Positions 61,671 through 64,000 of a DNA stretch of 64,000 bases are shown here, piece after piece. How positions within the stretch are numbered: the stretch's first letter is position 1; each line of letters starts with the position of its first letter. Position numbers and translations under genes: made by a program. The stretch comes from Lachnospiraceae bacterium (GTDB taxonomy: Bacteria; Bacillota_A; Clostridia; Lachnospirales; Lachnospiraceae). The notes beneath the pieces are model-generated. The model had not been told where the DNA came from. It saw only the letters and a list, made by a program, of their open reading frames with translations, and made no database searches. The stretch covers positions 1-64,000 of the forward strand of contig QXWX01000002.1 of the NCBI GenBank assembly GCA_009911175.1. Reading direction: 5' to 3'.

Positions 61671-61706
61671 AAAAAACCTGCCGCCGACAGCTTTTCCGCA
61701 TACGAT
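61671..61706. repeat. REP-like palindrome (copy 4 of 4, degenerate)
   Basis: AAAAAACCTGCCG faces ACAGCTTTTCCGCATACG, followed by ATGG as in copy 2. Confidence 0.5.
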
Positions 61707-61734
61707 GGCATCCAAAATCCCCGCCGCAAAATAT

Positions 61735-63126
61735 CTATGACATCCACCGCCACCCCGGCAGGTATTTATTTTTCAGAACCTGGGAGGCCAGCTTTCCGAA
61801 GCCCAGCGGATATCCGTCCACACAGACCAGATACCAGCCTTTTTCACTGGGCGAAACCAGATCCTCCACATCCAGAGTCTCCCCCTTCAGGTAACGGATC
61901 ACACGCTCATCCTCCACGGAAAAATCCAGAATGTTTCCGTAATCTTCCTTTTTCAGATACATGGCAAGTGCCTGTCCCGGTTCAAAACGGTTCTTCTTCA
62001 ATTCCCCCAGCAGCAGCCCGGAGCGTAAGAAACGGATGCCCCGCAGCTCCGGCATTCCTTCCGGCATATAATAGACCCGTTCCTCCCGGATCTCCAGCCG
62101 TCTCCGGTCCAGCTCCAGACGCAGGCTCCCCAGAAATTCTTCCAGTTCCTCCGGCAGCTTCCGTTTTCCCGCCGTCCCGCTTCTTCCTGGGGCTCCGGCA
62201 TGATCATCCCAAGACTCTTTTTTTCTCAATAATGCGATAAAATGCCCTTCCCCCTGCATCTTATGGGGAAAGATCCGGACTGTCTTCTCAAATTCCGGAC
62301 GTTTGCTTTCCGTAAATTCCGGACGCCCGGGGCAGAAGCCCTCATACCCTTCCATTTCACAGATCTCAAGCTCCGGGCATTGGCGCGTCAGATATTCTAT
62401 GATCCGTTCATTTTCCTGCGGATCAAAGGTACAGGTGGAATAGAGAAGCATCCCTCCGGGCCGGAGCATGGCCGCGGCCTGAACCACGATACCGCGCTGA
62501 AGCCTGGAAAAAAATTCCGGCCCATGCTCCTCCCAGGCTTTGATCATCTTCTTTTCCTTCCGGAACATTCCTTCCCCGGAGCAGGGAGCGTCGATCAGGA
62601 TCTTGTCAAAAAATTCCGTGAAATGAGACACCAGCTTTCCCGGCTCCTCGCTGGTCACCAGCACATTTCCGATTCCCAGCAGTTCCAGATTTTTCAATAA
62701 TCCCCTGGCCCTGGAATTGCTGATATCGTTGGCCACCAGCATCCCGGTCCCATTGAGCTTTGCCCCCAGCTCCGTCGCCTTTCCGCCGGGCGCCGCGCAG
62801 ACATCCAGCACATAGTCTCCCGGCTCCACGGGAAGCCTGCTGGCAGGGGTCATGGCGCTGGGCTCCTGAAGGTAATACAGTCCCGCAAAATAATACGGGT
62901 GCTTTGCCGGCTGTACCCGGTCCCCGTCATAGTAAAACCCGTTCGGTATCCAGGGCACCGGGGTCAGCGGCCAGGGAGCGATCTTTAGAAACTCTTCCGC
63001 GGATATCTTTCTTGTATTCACTCGAAGCCCGTAATGGCGCGGTTTCTCAAAGCACTGCAGGTATGTTTCATATTCCTCCTGCAGCAAAAGACGCATCTTT
63101 TCTTCAAATGCTTCTGGTAATTTCAT
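61735..63126 (-). CDS. RsmF-type RNA m5C methyltransferase (NOL1/NOP2/Sun family)
   Basis: A 463-residue enzyme. SAM motif VLDVCAAPGGKATELGAKL, catalytic cysteines in ILIDAPCSGEGMFRK and LLYSTCTFDPQENE, and a C-terminal PUA-like domain (YLVCVDGYPLGFGKLASQVLKNKYLPGW). It methylates cytosine-5 in rRNA or tRNA. The length and C-terminal domain match the RsmF/YebU group. Confidence 0.92.
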   Translation of the reverse strand: MKLPEAFEEKMRLLLQEEYETYLQCFEKPRHYGLRVNTRKISAEEFLKIAPWPLTPVPWIPNGFYYDGDRVQPAKHPYYFAGLYYLQEPSAMTPASRLPVEPGDYVLDVCAAPGGKATELGAKLNGTGMLVANDISNSRARGLLKNLELLGIGNVLVTSEEPGKLVSHFTEFFDKILIDAPCSGEGMFRKEKKMIKAWEEHGPEFFSRLQRGIVVQAAAMLRPGGMLLYSTCTFDPQENERIIEYLTRQCPELEICEMEGYEGFCPGRPEFTESKRPEFEKTVRIFPHKMQGEGHFIALLRKKESWDDHAGAPGRSGTAGKRKLPEELEEFLGSLRLELDRRRLEIREERVYYMPEGMPELRGIRFLRSGLLLGELKKNRFEPGQALAMYLKKEDYGNILDFSVEDERVIRYLKGETLDVEDLVSPSEKGWYLVCVDGYPLGFGKLASQVLKNKYLPGWRWMS

Positions 63127-63196
63127 GGTTATTCCTCTCTGGATGCGGGCAATTCCCGTAATTCCCGTATTATTTCGAAATTAATGCAATGATGTA

Positions 63197-63997
63197 CTAG
63201 TAGGCGCATTTCACCCTGCGGTCTTCCACATATCGGAGCGGGTAATATGGATTCACGCTGATCTCCTGATCCCCTATAACCAGATAGATCCCCAGATGCA
63301 GGTGTACCGGAAAATTCCCGGTAGTCCCCTCCACCTTACTGTAGCCGGTATCCCCCATAAATCCCAACAGATCGCCGGCCTTCACGGAATCCCCTTCTTC
63401 GATATCCGCATAGGAATCCAGATGGGCATAATAAAAATAAGCGCCCCCGGGAGCCGTGATCCCCAGCCGGTATCCGCCCTTTTCCAGCCATCCCTTGTGC
63501 TGGATGACCCCGTCCGTCATGCTGACCACCGGGTAAAGCCCCCGCTCGTTTGTGGAAGCCATGATATCTGTCCCCTCATGCCCCCGCTTTCCTCCGTAAT
63601 TCCTCTCAAACATCCAGGAATCCTCGTAGGTGACCTCTGCCTGGACTCCATTGGACGGAACCGGTATCGGAAAATATTGCAGATCATTCCATACTGCCCC
63701 GCAGGCGTCCCGGTACAGCTCCCACCCCTGCTTCTCGGACCAGATCTTTTCCAGCCTGGAAAAGGTCTCCGCCGAGCAGGGATACTGGAAAGCCTCCTGT
63801 CCGAAATGATTTTCCAGCCAGTAGAGACCTAAGTCTCTGCCCGGATCCTCCGACATCCGGATATGCTCCAGCATTTCGGAATCCATCCTCTGCCTGCGGT
63901 ATCCTTCTGACGACAGGATGCCTTCATTCAGTCTGCTGTACCGGCTCCTGGCGGTCAGGATATGTATGTTCACTACAAGAAAAAAACAGAGGATCAT
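63197..63997 (-). CDS. M23-family peptidase, possibly cut at the window edge
   Basis: At least 266 residues. A short hydrophobic N-terminus (ILCFFLVVNIHIL), a helical region, and a LytM domain with zinc ligands in YGGKRGHEGTDIMAS, HLDSYADIEEG and FPVHLHLGIYL. It should cleave peptide cross-links in peptidoglycan outside the cell. The first codon lies three bases from the end of the window, so the true start may be further upstream. Sporulation-linked M23 proteins are common in this group, but no direct link is visible. Confidence 0.85.
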   Translation of the reverse strand: MILCFFLVVNIHILTARSRYSRLNEGILSSEGYRRQRMDSEMLEHIRMSEDPGRDLGLYWLENHFGQEAFQYPCSAETFSRLEKIWSEKQGWELYRDACGAVWNDLQYFPIPVPSNGVQAEVTYEDSWMFERNYGGKRGHEGTDIMASTNERGLYPVVSMTDGVIQHKGWLEKGGYRLGITAPGGAYFYYAHLDSYADIEEGDSVKAGDLLGFMGDTGYSKVEGTTGNFPVHLHLGIYLVIGDQEISVNPYYPLRYVEDRRVKCAY

Positions 63998-64000
63998 ACA

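Overview
The window looks like chromosomal DNA of a spore-forming, anaerobic Firmicute of the Lachnospiraceae type. The evidence is the germination protease gpr beside spoIIP, meso-diaminopimelate dehydrogenase, the short HisG with HisZ, RecU, a second type IIA topoisomerase pair, strong AGGAGG ribosome binding sites and many sigma-A promoters with 16 to 18 base spacers. The species call is inference from gene content only. No rRNA, tRNA or CRISPR array was seen.

Layout. 0-9 kb is a worn accessory region: a mosaic Old Yellow Enzyme pseudogene, an IS4-like insertion sequence whose transposase has a stop at codon 5, an HxlR regulator, a divergent luxR/aguA pair, an L,D-transpeptidase, and a decayed second copy of the luxR/aguA junction that received a 147 bp miniature element flanked by an 8 bp target duplication. 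9-17 kb holds an amidohydrolase, a MATE pump and parE-parC. 17-22.5 kb carries two unrelated HipA-fold kinase loci on either side of a dead galactitol-type PTS/aldolase operon. 22.7-26.2 kb is a copper module: csoR with its operator inside the promoter, and copA whose C-terminal metal-binding domain has its own internal ribosome binding site, so one frame may give both the pump and a free CopZ. 26.2-35 kb is mostly core: spoIIP, gpr, rpsT, ilvC, ilvN, galE and ddh. 35-41 kb is signalling: a hybrid histidine kinase, then an AgrC/LytTR-type two-component system with small membrane proteins. 41-44 kb has a cytoplasmic GH13 enzyme with an unusual tail and a cytoplasmic subtilisin.

44-49 kb is the most interesting block: a five-gene operon of SCP2-like protein, membrane-anchored alpha/beta hydrolase, stand-alone condensation-domain protein, acyl carrier protein and AMP-forming ligase. 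It has two GACC-N3-GGTC operators over its promoter and ends in a clear terminator. It has the parts of a minimal carrier-protein-based amide or ester synthase; the product cannot be read from the sequence.

49.8-55 kb is a histidine operon, hisZ-G-D-B followed by a HisA/HisF-like domain fused to HisI-HisE. 55-64 kb is housekeeping: recU, RNA pseudouridine synthases, an SDR, YgiQ, a HAD phosphatase, an RNA m5C methyltransferase and an M23 peptidase reaching the window edge.

Several foldback repeat families are scattered between genes. Members of one family, with ends like TAAGGAAC, lie exactly at the stop codons of parC, csoR and the LytTR regulator, and supply those stops.
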